A stretch of DNA of 64,000 nt from Streptomyces aureus (lineage in GTDB: Bacteria > Actinomycetota > Actinomycetes > Streptomycetales > Streptomycetaceae): contig NZ_KL647039.1 of the NCBI RefSeq assembly GCF_000725495.1, forward strand, positions 456,604 to 520,603. Reading direction: 5' to 3'. Positions 53,512 through 62,389 of this stretch are shown one piece after another. The stretch's first letter is position 1. Every line of letters begins with the position of its first letter. The notes beneath the pieces were generated by a model. The model searched no databases, was not told the origin of the DNA, and saw only the letters and a list, made by a program, of their open reading frames with translations. The position numbers were made by a program, and so were the translations under genes.

Positions 53512-54282
53512 GTGTACTCACACGTCGGGGTTGACGCCTCGGGCCTGGCTACGCTGCGCGCAACGGTCCTGGACCGTTTGCGCGGCTTCGTCCCCACCGC
53601 GTACGCCGTCCCCGCCTTCGCCCTCCCCGCGCCCGTCGGGCCTTGCTATGCCCTGGCCGACGGCAACGCGGCGGTCGGCAGGCGGGGCCGCTCAGGCTCG
53701 GCCACCACCGCACGCCGTCCGGCCGCGGACAGTGACAGCGCCCGGATGATGGATCTCGTGGAGCGCGCCCAGGCCGGCGAGGCCGACGCCTTCGGACGGC
53801 TCTACGACCAGTACAGCGACACCGTGTACCGCTACATCTACTACCGGGTGGGGGGCAAGGCGACCGCCGAGGACCTCACCAGTGAGACCTTCCTGCGGGC
53901 GCTGCGCCGGATCGGCACCTTCACCTGGCAGGGGCGCGACTTCGGCGCCTGGCTCGTGACCATCGCCCGGAATCTGGTCGCCGACCATTTCAAGTCCAGT
54001 CGCTTCCGGCTGGAAGTGACCACCGGTGAGATGCTCGACGCGAACGAGGTCGAGCGTTCCCCCGAGGACTCGGTGCTGGAGTCCCTGTCGAACGCCGCAC
54101 TGCTCGACGCGGTGCGCCGGCTCAACCCCCAGCAGCAGGAGTGTGTGACGCTCCGCTTCCTCCAGGGGCTCTCGGTCGCCGAGACCGCCCGGGTGATGGG
54201 CAAGAACGAGGGTGCGATCAAGACCCTCCAGTACCGGGCCGTCCGCACGCTGGCCCGGCTCCTGCCCGACGACGTCCGCTGA
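53512..54282 (+). CDS. bldN: Developmental ECF sigma factor BldN
   Basis: Sigma factor needed for aerial hyphae formation, directing chaplin and rodlin transcription. The 256-residue protein has an N-terminal pro-region of about 80-86 residues (VYSHVGVDASGLATLRATVL...), which in S. coelicolor is removed by proteolysis, then sigma region 2 (FGRLYDQYSDTVYRYIYYRV, DLTSETFLRALRRIGTF) and region 4 (LNPQQQECVTLRFLQGLSVA, MGKNEGAIKTLQYRAVRTL). The sequence, the pro-region and the downstream anti-sigma gene make the assignment firm. GTG start retained because it gives the full pro-region. Confidence 0.95.
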   Translation: MYSHVGVDASGLATLRATVLDRLRGFVPTAYAVPAFALPAPVGPCYALADGNAAVGRRGRSGSATTARRPAADSDSARMMDLVERAQAGEADAFGRLYDQYSDTVYRYIYYRVGGKATAEDLTSETFLRALRRIGTFTWQGRDFGAWLVTIARNLVADHFKSSRFRLEVTTGEMLDANEVERSPEDSVLESLSNAALLDAVRRLNPQQQECVTLRFLQGLSVAETARVMGKNEGAIKTLQYRAVRTLARLLPDDVR

Positions 54283-54378
54283 GCCCGCCCCGGGCCCGCA
54301 AGGGCCCCGCACGCTCAGCGACGTCCAACTCACCTTCTGTAAAAGTGTGTTGACTTCTCGGTCCGCTCGTCCGTCGTC

Positions 54379-54407
54379 CGTAACCAAGGTGCCGTGACGC
54401 TCGTTGT
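54379..54407 (+). promoter_or_regulatory. Candidate BldN-dependent promoter of rsbN
   Basis: CGTAAC (54379-54384) and CGTTGT (54402-54407), 17 nt apart, closely match the published BldN consensus as I remember it (CGTAAC, about 16 nt, CGTTGA). It lies about 130 bp upstream of the rsbN start. In S. venezuelae rsbN is reported to be BldN-dependent, so this would close a negative feedback loop. Confidence 0.6.
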
Positions 54408-54537
54408 GCGGGATACAGGCTCCCTGTGGTCACGCCTTGGCCAGCGCCGATCACCCGATCGTGTGGGTACGGCCAGGGGGTGCAACCCTCAGGACCCCCT
54501 GGGGAGTCGACCGTCATGACGAGAGGAGGTGCCGCCA

Positions 54538-55767
54538 GTGATCGCGAACGTCTCGGCACACCGGCGGGCGAACGCCTTCGCCCAGGCCCTGGAGGAGATC
54601 GACCAGGGCACGGCGGCCGAGCAGCCCGATGGGTCGCCACCGTCCCGGGCTGCTGCGGAACAGACCGAGCAAGGGCTGTTGTTGGCCCTCGCCACCGGTC
54701 TCGGCGAGCTGCCCGAACCGGAGATGGACCCCGAGGTCAAGATCGTGCAGCGAGCCCAGCTCGTCGCCGCGATGGAGGCCATGCTGCAGGAAGGCACCGC
54801 CGCCGGAGGCGAGGGTGCGGGCGGTGCGCTGCCCGAGCAGCGGTCCCATCGGGCCAAGGGTTCGCACCGGGCGACCGGACTGGGGAAGCTGCGACCCCGG
54901 TCCCGGCTGTCCAAGGGGCTCGCCGCGGGCGGGCTCACCGTCGGCGTGGCCGCCGGGGCCTTCGGCGGTGTGGCCGCCGCGAGCTCCGACGCACTGCCCG
55001 GTGACTCGCTCTACGGGCTCAAGCGCGGCATGGAGGACATCAAGCTGGGCCTCGCCCACGGCGACAGCGACCGGGGCGAGCTCTATCTCGACCAGGCCTC
55101 GAACCGCCTGAACGAAGCCCGCCGGCTGATGGAGCGGGGCCGCTCGGGACACCTCGACCACGAGTCCCTGGGCGAGATCCGCCGCGCTCTGTCCGGCATG
55201 CAGCACGACGCCTCCGAAGGCCACCGCCTGCTGCACGAGGCCTACGAACGCGACGGCTCGCTCGGCCCCATCCAGACCCTGTCCGCGTTCTCCCAGTCGC
55301 ACCGCGAGGCGTGGGGAGCACTGCGCGACCGGCTGCCCGTGCAGCTCGGTGACGTCAGTGACCAGGTCTCGTCGGTCTTCGACGCCATAGACCAGGAGGT
55401 CGACCCGCTGCGCTCGCTGCTGCCCAAGACGCCCGCCCCCAAGGGCACCGGGCGTCACCGGGGCAAGGCCGAGGAGTCCACCCGCTCGCCGGGCACGGAC
55501 ACCCCGGCGCCCAGCGCCAGCAGCGGCTCGGCGGGCGCGAGCCACAGCAGCGGCAAGCCCAAGCCGTCCAGCTCGGGCAGCAGCGCCGAGGGCCTGCTCG
55601 GCGGCAGCACCGGCGGTCTGCTCGACCCGCCGCAGGACGACACCAGCTCCACCCCGTCGTCCAGCACCAGCAAGGGCAGTGCGACGAGCGCACCCGACGT
55701 CACCCTGCCGCCGCTGCTCCCCGGTCTCCTGCCGGGCCTCGGCATCGACACGCAGAACAGCGACTGA
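54538..55767 (+). CDS. rsbN: BldN-specific anti-sigma factor RsbN
   Basis: Membrane anti-sigma factor that holds BldN inactive. The 409-residue protein has a cytoplasmic N-terminal sigma-binding part (MIANVSAHRRANAFAQALEE onward), one membrane helix (about residues 124-146, LAAGGLTVGVAAGAFGGVAA), and an extracytoplasmic region of the DUF5667 type (SSDALPGDSLYGLKRGMEDI) followed by a long Ser/Pro-rich tail. There is no zinc motif. The GTG at 54538 has AGGAGGT 7 nt upstream. It follows bldN with a 255-bp gap that carries its own promoter. Confidence 0.93.
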   Translation: MIANVSAHRRANAFAQALEEIDQGTAAEQPDGSPPSRAAAEQTEQGLLLALATGLGELPEPEMDPEVKIVQRAQLVAAMEAMLQEGTAAGGEGAGGALPEQRSHRAKGSHRATGLGKLRPRSRLSKGLAAGGLTVGVAAGAFGGVAAASSDALPGDSLYGLKRGMEDIKLGLAHGDSDRGELYLDQASNRLNEARRLMERGRSGHLDHESLGEIRRALSGMQHDASEGHRLLHEAYERDGSLGPIQTLSAFSQSHREAWGALRDRLPVQLGDVSDQVSSVFDAIDQEVDPLRSLLPKTPAPKGTGRHRGKAEESTRSPGTDTPAPSASSGSAGASHSSGKPKPSSSGSSAEGLLGGSTGGLLDPPQDDTSSTPSSSTSKGSATSAPDVTLPPLLPGLLPGLGIDTQNSD

Positions 55768-55784
55768 ACCGGCCCCACAGCACG

Positions 55785-55830
55785 ACGTGAAAGGGGGCGC
55801 CCTCCTCGAGGAGGGCGCCCCCTTTCACGT
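55785..55830. terminator. 46-bp perfect palindrome: bidirectional terminator
   Basis: A 23-bp arm (55785-55807, starting ACGTGAAAGGGGGCG) is followed by its exact reverse complement (55808-55830). It lies between the convergent rsbN and acyltransferase genes; the AAA/TTT flanks within the stem suit termination from either side. Confidence 0.85.
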
Positions 55831-55873
55831 GCGGGCATATCAGGACATGATCAACAGAATCGTAACTGCATGA

Positions 55874-56926
55874 TCAGAAGAAAACGGACCTGCGCTGCAC
55901 CAGCAGCTTGTACAGGGTGTGCTGGATCTGCTCCCTGACCTGGTCGGTCAGATTGAACATCAGCATCGGGTCGTCGGCCGCCTCCGGCGGATAGCCGTCC
56001 GTGCGGATCGGCTCGCCGAACTGGATGGTCCACTTCGTGGGCAGCGGGACCGCGCCGAGCGGACCGAGCCACGGAAAGGTCGGCGTGATCGGGAAGTAAG
56101 GGAATCCCAGCAGCCGCGCCAGGGTCTTCGCGTTGCCGATCATCGGGTAGATCTCCTCCGCCCCGACGATCGAGCACGGAATGATCGGGGTGCCCGCGCG
56201 CAGCGCCGTCGAGACGAAGCCGCCCCGGCCGAACCGCTGGAGCTTGTAGCGCTCGCTGAAGGGCTTGCCGATGCCCTTGAAGCCCTCCGGCATCACCCCG
56301 ACCAGTTCACCGCGTTCCAGCAGCCGCTCGGCGTCCTCCGCACAGGCCAGGGTGTGACCGGCCTTGCGGGCCAGTTCGTTGACGACCGGCAGCATGAACA
56401 CCAGGTCGGCGGCGAGCAGACGCAGATGACGGTTCGCGGAGTGGTTGTCGTGCACGGCGACCTGCATCATCAGGCCGTCCAGCGGAAGCGTGCCCGAGTG
56501 GTTGGCGACGATCAGGGCGCCCCCCTCGGCCGGGATGTTCTCGACGCCCTTCACCTCGACGCGGAAGTACTTCTCGTACACCGGCCGGATCAGTGACATC
56601 AGGACCTGATCGGTCAGCTCCTGGTCGTACCCGAACTCGTCGATCTCGTAGTCGCCCGTGAGCCTGCGGCGCAGGAAGGACAGGCCTCCCGCGATACGCC
56701 GCTCCAGGCTCGTGCCGCCCTGGCGGTGCTCCTGGGGCGGCTGTTCCTCCTGCTTCACGGGAACATCATCCTGCGGGAGGGTCCGTCCCGGCATCGGCTG
56801 GACCTCGCGGACGACCGCGGGCTCACCCTTGCGCCGGCTCCCCCCGGCCCGGCGCCTCGCCGGGCGTTGCACCGCAGCCCCGCGCGAGCGGTCGTCGTCG
56901 AACGGAATGACCTTGGCGTCCGCCAT
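55874..56926 (-). CDS. Lysophospholipid acyltransferase-family protein (PlsC-like)
   Basis: A 350-residue protein with a disordered, charged N-terminus (about 1-85) and a PlsC-type acyltransferase domain: the catalytic NHSGTLPLD (HX4D), GVMPEGFKGIGKPFS and GTPIIPCSIVGAEE. It probably acylates a lysophospholipid or related lipid at the membrane. The ATG at 56926 gives the MADAKVIPFDDD start familiar in Streptomyces. It lies 14 bp after the epimerase gene and is surely co-transcribed with it. Confidence 0.87.
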   Translation of the reverse strand: MADAKVIPFDDDRSRGAAVQRPARRRAGGSRRKGEPAVVREVQPMPGRTLPQDDVPVKQEEQPPQEHRQGGTSLERRIAGGLSFLRRRLTGDYEIDEFGYDQELTDQVLMSLIRPVYEKYFRVEVKGVENIPAEGGALIVANHSGTLPLDGLMMQVAVHDNHSANRHLRLLAADLVFMLPVVNELARKAGHTLACAEDAERLLERGELVGVMPEGFKGIGKPFSERYKLQRFGRGGFVSTALRAGTPIIPCSIVGAEEIYPMIGNAKTLARLLGFPYFPITPTFPWLGPLGAVPLPTKWTIQFGEPIRTDGYPPEAADDPMLMFNLTDQVREQIQHTLYKLLVQRRSVFF

Positions 56927-56940
56927 CGTTGATGCGCTCC

Positions 56941-57999
56941 TCAGTTGGCGGGCGTCGGGGGGTGGCCGCCGCCCGCTACGGACAGTGCGGCGATCTTGTC
57001 CACGGCTCCCGCAAGGGCCTCCGGGGGCAGGAGTCCGGGACCCCTGCTCTGGGCGAAGTCCGCGAAGGTCTCCGCCGTCGTGTACTTCGGCTGATAGCCC
57101 AGGGTTTCGCGCATCTGGACCGTCGCGACCACCCTGCCGTGCGTGAGCAGCCGCAACTGCTCCGGGGAGAAGTCCGTCACCCCCAGGGTACGCACGGCCG
57201 TTCCGGCCCAGCTGAGGGCCGGCAGCAGCAGCGGGACCGTGGGCCGGCCGAGGCGCCGCGCGCACTGCGAGAGCAGCAGCACGCCGTCGCCGGCGATGTT
57301 GAACGTGCCGCTGTTGAGGGTGCCCCGCCGCGGTTCGTGCGCGGCGAGCCGCAGGACCTCGATGACGTCGCTCTCGTGGACGAACTGCAGCCGCGGGTCG
57401 TAGCCGAACACCGTCGGCAGGACCGGCAGCGAGAAGTAGGAGGCGAGCGGCGAATCGGCGCTCGGGCCGAGGATGTTGGCGAACCGCAGGACGCACACGG
57501 CGACGTCGGGCCGGCGGCGGGCGAAGCCGCGTACGTAGCCCTCGACCTCGGTGGTGTCCTTGGCGAAGCCGCCGCTGGGCAGCGACTTGGGCGAGGTGGT
57601 CTCGGTGAAGACGGCGGGGTCGCGCGGCGCCGAACCGTAGACGTTCGTACTGGACTTCACGACGAGCCGTTTGACCGTCGGGGACTTCTGGCAGGCGCCG
57701 AGCAGCTGCATGGTGCCGATGACGTTGGTCTCCTTGACCGTGGTCCGGCTGCCCGAGCCCAGCGGTGTGCCGGTCACGTCCATGTGGACGACCGTGTCGA
57801 CGGAGTACTCGGCGAGCACCCGGGCGATGGTGGGCTGCCGGATGTCGGCCTGCACGAAGTCGGCGCCGCCGATGTGGTGCTCGGGCGGCACCGCGTCCAC
57901 GGCGATCACCCGGTCCACCTGCGGGTCACGCTGGATCCGTCGGACGAACCGGCCCCCGAGCTGCCGGGCCACCCCGGTCACGAGCACGACCTTCCCCAA
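56941..57999 (-). CDS. NAD-dependent epimerase/dehydratase-family protein
   Basis: A 352-residue extended SDR. It starts with TTG (57999): MGKVVLVTGVARQLGGRFVR gives the dinucleotide-binding loop immediately, and an AAGGAAGG site lies 9 nt before it. The frame continues upstream without family similarity. Further motifs are VVHMDVTG and the catalytic-lysine-type loop. The following acyltransferase gene suggests a lipid-linked or cell-envelope role, but the substrate is unknown. Confidence 0.85.
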   Translation of the reverse strand: MGKVVLVTGVARQLGGRFVRRIQRDPQVDRVIAVDAVPPEHHIGGADFVQADIRQPTIARVLAEYSVDTVVHMDVTGTPLGSGSRTTVKETNVIGTMQLLGACQKSPTVKRLVVKSSTNVYGSAPRDPAVFTETTSPKSLPSGGFAKDTTEVEGYVRGFARRRPDVAVCVLRFANILGPSADSPLASYFSLPVLPTVFGYDPRLQFVHESDVIEVLRLAAHEPRRGTLNSGTFNIAGDGVLLLSQCARRLGRPTVPLLLPALSWAGTAVRTLGVTDFSPEQLRLLTHGRVVATVQMRETLGYQPKYTTAETFADFAQSRGPGLLPPEALAGAVDKIAALSVAGGGHPPTPAN

Positions 58000-58398
58000 G
58001 ATCAGCGCCTTCCTTCCAGAACTGGACGTAGCTCCGCTCGTACCTGCCGCGTTCCCCGTGTGCGGCCAACTTAGCCGGTCGATGTTGCGCTGTGATGACC
58101 GCCCGATGCACGAAGTGACGACAGCCATGGTCGTGCGGCCAGACCCAGCCATTCGGCCCACAGAACCGCGCGGCACGGCTGGCCGAAGATGTTCGACGGC
58201 CGAGAGGCCGTTCGGGACGCCGTCGGGCTTCGCCGTGGGGCCGTGACGGGGAGGACCGTGACGGGGAATCCCGGCCCGCTCCGTCGACAGCCACCGGTGC
58301 CGTCCGGCGCCCGTGTGGGCGGTCCGTGCGGGCTCCGGGTATGCCTGTGGCCCCCCACCAGCCGGTGAGAGGCCACAGTACGCGTTTCCGCGCGTCGC

Positions 58399-58497
58399 TT
58401 ACTTCTTGTTGCGACGCTGAACGCGAGTGCGCTTGAGCAGCTTGCGGTGCTTCTTCTTCGCCATCCGCTTGCGCCGCTTCTTGATAACAGAGCCCAC
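58399..58497 (-). CDS. Small ribosomal protein bS22 (AURKAIP1/COX24 domain)
   Basis: A 32-residue, extremely basic peptide: [20 protein letters not shown] followed by [12 protein letters not shown]. It matches the actinobacterial bS22 protein of the small ribosomal subunit (AURKAIP1/COX24 domain), identical in length class to the mycobacterial one. GTG start with GAGGG upstream. It is too short for most gene finders. Confidence 0.93.
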   Translation of the reverse strand: MGSVIKKRRKRMAKKKHRKLLKRTRVQRRNKK

Positions 58498-58639
58498 GAC
58501 TACCCTCGCTCACTTCTCTTTACTCGGTGCTGGGCTGCATGGGCCCACACGACCTATGAGGGGCCAGCCTACCCGCCCGAGGGCTGAGGTCGTAATCGAG
58601 GTGTTTCCGGGAGATCGCGAACGGTCTCCCGGAACGCCG

Positions 58640-58849
58640 TCAGGCGGTCTCCACCCCCACATAGCTCTCACGGAGGTACTCGTGAACCGCTTGCTCCGGC
58701 ACCCGGAAGGACCTCCCCACCCGGATCGCCGGCAGATGACCGCTGTGCACCAAGCGGTACACGGTCATCTTCGACACTCGCATCACCGAGGCGACTTCCG
58801 CCACGGTAAGGAACTGAACCTCGTTCAGAGGCCTCTCGCCTGCAGCCAT
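58640..58849 (-). CDS. bdtA: Excisionase-like helix-turn-helix regulator (BdtA-like)
   Basis: A 69-residue DNA-binding protein of the MerR/excisionase-type winged helix: LTVAEVASVMRVSKMTVYRL is the helix-turn-helix, followed by HSGHLPAIRVGRSFRVPEQA. Position two genes beyond rsbN, the length and the sequence fit BdtA, a putative transcription factor described in S. coelicolor as a BldD target. The symbol rests on synteny and memory. The ATG at 58849 has AGGTG nearby. Upstream at about 58934-58948 the minus strand has TCACCCGCCCC, half of a BldD-like site, next to a -10-like TACATT. Confidence 0.75.
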   Translation of the reverse strand: MAAGERPLNEVQFLTVAEVASVMRVSKMTVYRLVHSGHLPAIRVGRSFRVPEQAVHEYLRESYVGVETA

Positions 58850-58978
58850 GTCACACCTGAACCTTCCGCACTCGACGGCCACCGGCTTCCCCTTCCGGTG
58901 ACTCTTCGTCGTTGCGCACTCACTCCCCAATGTAGGGGCGGGTGATGCGAGTGGGGAAGAGGGGATGCCATCGGCCGC

Positions 58979-59794
58979 CTACTGTGACAGACACGCTCGA
59001 TTGAGTACATAGCGAGTAAGCGGTCGGTAGTAATCGGACCGCACAGCGTCATCAACCGGAACGGCGACGGACACCCGCCCCTCCGCCTCTCCGACGAACA
59101 GCGCGGGGTCGTCCGTATCGGCCAGCCCGATGGCCTCGAACCCCAGCTGACCTGCGCCGCAGACCCATCCGTGGTCCCCGATGACCAGCCCGGGAAGGGG
59201 CCCGCCGCCCTCCGCGGCGGCCGCCAGGACGGTCCGGACCGGCAGGGGTGAATGGGTGTGTGCGCCGGTCGCACGACCGGCGTCCCCCGCCTCGGGTTCG
59301 CGCACCAGCGCGACACCTTGTACGTAGTCGAGGTTGTGCGTGCGTAGACCGAACCGGGTCAATATGTCGATAGAGCTACCCTGCGCCGGGGTGAGGACGG
59401 CACATCCGGCCGCCGACAGGGCGTCCGCGATTGCTGCGTAGAAATCGATCAGCCGGTGCGGATGACCGGTACCGAGGAGCACGGGGTGACGGCGGCGGGC
59501 GGCCTCACCGAGCCGGTCCGCGAACGCGTCCAGAGCCGCCAGGGTCCGCTCCGGGTCGATCACATCATGCCCCGAAGTGTGGAACGGATCGGGCGAGACT
59601 CCGCATTTGTCGGCCATCAGTGCGATCACATCCCGCTGCTCCCACGTCCATTCGGGATCGAGTCCGAGCAGCAGCCGGGGATCGCGGGCGGCGAAGAGCC
59701 GGTAGCTGCGCAGGCTCTCCTCGCGTGACGTGGCCACAGGCCCGGCCAGCCGGGCCGCCAGGAGATGTGCGCGCAGGGCACCGGAGCTCAACAC
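58979..59794 (-). CDS. Putative phosphatase
   Basis: A 271-residue cytoplasmic protein known in Streptomyces annotations as a phosphatase; I see no classical motif I can defend. Histidine/aspartate-rich segments such as LLGTGHPHRLIDFYAAIADA, and GLVIGDHGWVCGAGQLGFEA, could form a metal site. A GTG start (59794) with CAGCAT 7 nt upstream on the minus strand and no ribosome site suggests leaderless translation. The upstream 98 bp contain a direct repeat of AATATGCC (59833-59849 region). Confidence 0.65.
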   Translation of the reverse strand: MLSSGALRAHLLAARLAGPVATSREESLRSYRLFAARDPRLLLGLDPEWTWEQRDVIALMADKCGVSPDPFHTSGHDVIDPERTLAALDAFADRLGEAARRRHPVLLGTGHPHRLIDFYAAIADALSAAGCAVLTPAQGSSIDILTRFGLRTHNLDYVQGVALVREPEAGDAGRATGAHTHSPLPVRTVLAAAAEGGGPLPGLVIGDHGWVCGAGQLGFEAIGLADTDDPALFVGEAEGRVSVAVPVDDAVRSDYYRPLTRYVLNRACLSQ

Positions 59795-59892
59795 GTCAGC
59801 GATGCTGGCGCATCCACCACCGCCGGATGCCCAATATGCCGAATATGCCCCACAGTTGGCCTAATGGCCCGCCCCGCCCGACCGGGACGGGG

Positions 59893-61065
59893 CTACGGGA
59901 GCATCCCCCGCAGCGGGAACACGGCCTTGCGGGTGGCCACGATCGCCTGGTCGAGCCGGTCCGCCGGGTCGTACCCCCCCTCCCAGTCCTTCCACGCCAC
60001 CGGCCGGCGCCCGTCCGTCATCCGCATCGGCGCCAGCTGCCGGGTACGGGCGTAGACCTCCTGCCGCCAGCTCTCCGGGATCACGGTCCCGGGATCGACG
60101 GGACGGCCCGCGGCGATCGCCACGAGGTGCGTCCACGAGCGCGGCACCACCTCGACCACGGCGTATCCGCCGCCGCCCAGCGCCACCCAGCGCCCGTCGG
60201 CGTACGCGTGCGCCAGGTCGTGACAGGCGACCTGCACCGCCCTCTGCGCGTCGAGCGAGACGGCCAGGTGCGCGAGCGGGTCCTCGAAGTGGGTGTCCGC
60301 ACCGTGCTGGGTGACCAGCACCTGCGGCCGGAAGTCGGCGATCAGCTCGGGCACCACGGAGTGGAAGGCCCGCAGCCAGCCCGCGTCACCCGTGCCCGCC
60401 GGCAGCGCCACGTTGACGGCCGTGCCCTCCGCGGAGTCCGCCCCGGTCTCCTCGGGCCACCCGGTCTGCGGGAACAGCGTCCGCGGATGCTCGTGCAGCG
60501 AGATCGTCAGGACCCGCGGGTCCTCCCAGAAGGCCGCCTGGACGCCGTCGCCGTGGTGCACGTCGACGTCGACGTAAGCGACCCGCTCGGCGCCGAGCTC
60601 CAGCAGCCGGGCGATGGCGAGCGCCGCGTCGTTGTAGACGCAGAACCCGGAGGCGCTGCCGGGCATCGCGTGGTGCAGCCCGCCGGCGAAGTTCACCGCG
60701 TGCAGCGCCTCCCCGCGCCACACCGCCTCCGCGGCCCCCACGGACTGCCCGGCGATCATCGCGGAGACCTCGTGCATCCCGGCGAACGCGGGATCGTCCT
60801 CGGTCCCCAGGCCGTACGCCTGGTCGGCCGCGCCGGGATCGGCGGACGCCGCCTTCACCGCGGCCACGTAGTCCTCGCGGTGCACCAGCCGCAGGGTCGA
60901 GTCCCCGGCCGGCTTCGCCGCGACGACGGCGACGTCACGGTCGAGCCCGAAGGCGTCGACGAGTCCCCGGGTCAGCCGGAGCCGGACCGGATCCATCGGA
61001 TGGTCCGGCCCGAAGTCATACCCCGTTACTGCCTCGTCCCACATCAGCTGTGCGCGGCCGCTCAT
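59893..61065 (-). CDS. acuC: Acetoin utilization protein AcuC (histone-deacetylase family)
   Basis: A zinc-dependent protein lysine deacetylase of the AcuC type; in Bacillus AcuC reverses acetylation of acetyl-CoA synthetase. The 390-residue protein has the family motifs GGLHHAMPGSASGFCVYND, VDVDVHHGDGVQ, SLHEHPRTLFPQTG and VALGGGGYAV, with the zinc-binding Asp and His visible. The ATG at 61065 was chosen; GTG 61074 is an alternative. The 5' end overlaps the upstream MFS gene by about 50 bp on the same strand. Confidence 0.92.
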   Translation of the reverse strand: MSGRAQLMWDEAVTGYDFGPDHPMDPVRLRLTRGLVDAFGLDRDVAVVAAKPAGDSTLRLVHREDYVAAVKAASADPGAADQAYGLGTEDDPAFAGMHEVSAMIAGQSVGAAEAVWRGEALHAVNFAGGLHHAMPGSASGFCVYNDAALAIARLLELGAERVAYVDVDVHHGDGVQAAFWEDPRVLTISLHEHPRTLFPQTGWPEETGADSAEGTAVNVALPAGTGDAGWLRAFHSVVPELIADFRPQVLVTQHGADTHFEDPLAHLAVSLDAQRAVQVACHDLAHAYADGRWVALGGGGYAVVEVVPRSWTHLVAIAAGRPVDPGTVIPESWRQEVYARTRQLAPMRMTDGRRPVAWKDWEGGYDPADRLDQAIVATRKAVFPLRGMLP

Positions 61066-62248
61066 GCACGTCACCGTATCGGTCCGGTTGAGGTTCGAAC
61101 GACCGGGCGTACCCGAGGATCGCGAGCACCAGCACCATCGGTACGAGCATGGCCGCGCGGTAGTTCCACGCGTCGCCCAGCGCGCCCACCAACGGCGAGC
61201 CGATCAGGAACCCGACGTAGTTGAAGATGTTCAGCCGCGCGATCGCCGTGTCCGACGCCCCCGGGAAGAGCCGTCCGGCCGCGGCGAAGGTCTGCGGCAC
61301 GATCACGCACAGCCCGAGCCCCAGCAGCGTGAACCCGAGCATGCCCACCCCGGCCCCCGGCGCGACGGCCACCACACCGAACCCGAGCGCGGCGACCACG
61401 GCACCCAGCCGCACCACCGCAACGGCACCGAAGCGCCGCACACCGAAGTCCCCGACGGCCCGCCCGACCAGCGTCATCACCATGTAGACGTTGTACGGAA
61501 CGGTCGCCATCTGCTCCGAGCTGCCCAGCACGTCCTTGAGGTACTTCGCGCTCCAGTTGGAGACCGTCGAGTCCCCGATGTAGGCGAACGTCATCACCAG
61601 GCACAGCGGCAGCAGCAGCTTGAAGACGAGGGGACCCGCGCCCGCCCCGGCCTCCGCCTTCTCGCCGTCCGCGCCGGCGTCCGCGCCGGACCCCGCGTCG
61701 ACGTACCACCGGCTGCCCACCAGACACAGCGGCAGCAGCACCAGCACGACCGGCAGATACGACACGAAGAGCGACAGATGCCAGTGCGCCCCGGCCCACG
61801 CGAGCGAGGCGCCCACGATCCCGCCCAGGCTGTACGCGGCATGGAACCCGAGCATGATGCTGCGCCCGTAGGACCGCTGCAGACTCACCCCGAGCATGTT
61901 CATCGAGGCGTCGAGACCGCCGACCGCGAGACCGAACGCCCCGAGGGCGACGGCCACCTCGGCGAGCTGGTCGCCTGCGCCGACACCCAGCAGGGCCAGC
62001 AGCACGACCGGCTGCGACCACCGCAGGATGCGGCTGGGCCGTATCCGCTTGACCAGATGCTCCGTGGTGACGCTACCCACGCCGGCGAGGACCGGGACGG
62101 CCGCCAGGAACACCGGCAGCAGCGCGTCGGAGATCCCGTACCGGTCCTGGATCGCCGGGATACGCGTCACGAGCAGCGCGAAGGCGGCACCCTGAGCGAA
62201 GAAGCTGAACGCCAAAGAGGCCCTACCGCGCCGCAGCACATCTGTCAT
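61016..62248 (-). CDS. MFS transporter
   Basis: A 410-residue, 12-helix permease. Features are the first helix LAFSFFAQGAAFALLVTRIP, GGLDASMNMLGVSLQR in helix 4-5, and a central cytoplasmic loop rich in Ala/Asp/Glu (about residues 190-215). The family resembles YfcJ/YbjJ-type inner membrane permeases; the substrate is unknown. TACGCT lies 7 nt before the ATG (62248) with no ribosome site, so the transcript is probably leaderless. The last 17 codons overlap acuC. Confidence 0.85.
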   Translation of the reverse strand: MTDVLRRGRASLAFSFFAQGAAFALLVTRIPAIQDRYGISDALLPVFLAAVPVLAGVGSVTTEHLVKRIRPSRILRWSQPVVLLALLGVGAGDQLAEVAVALGAFGLAVGGLDASMNMLGVSLQRSYGRSIMLGFHAAYSLGGIVGASLAWAGAHWHLSLFVSYLPVVLVLLPLCLVGSRWYVDAGSGADAGADGEKAEAGAGAGPLVFKLLLPLCLVMTFAYIGDSTVSNWSAKYLKDVLGSSEQMATVPYNVYMVMTLVGRAVGDFGVRRFGAVAVVRLGAVVAALGFGVVAVAPGAGVGMLGFTLLGLGLCVIVPQTFAAAGRLFPGASDTAIARLNIFNYVGFLIGSPLVGALGDAWNYRAAMLVPMVLVLAILGYARSFEPQPDRYGDVHERPRTADVGRGSNGV

Positions 62249-62389
62249 GGCGGCGAGCGTAGGGCCCCGGCTTACCGGTGGGTAGATCAAGCCGAAGATG
62301 AATTTTGCTCAGCTCTTCGGGGGTGGGGGTGGGGAGGGACTGTCGAGGTCGTCCCGGCGGCCCCGTCGGGGTCCGCCCGGCGGGGCGGT

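Noticed and set aside
56927..58176. A longer epimerase starting upstream of the TTG at 57999
   Set aside because: The added 59 residues have no family similarity, while the TTG has a well-placed ribosome site and puts the nucleotide-binding loop at the N-terminus as expected.
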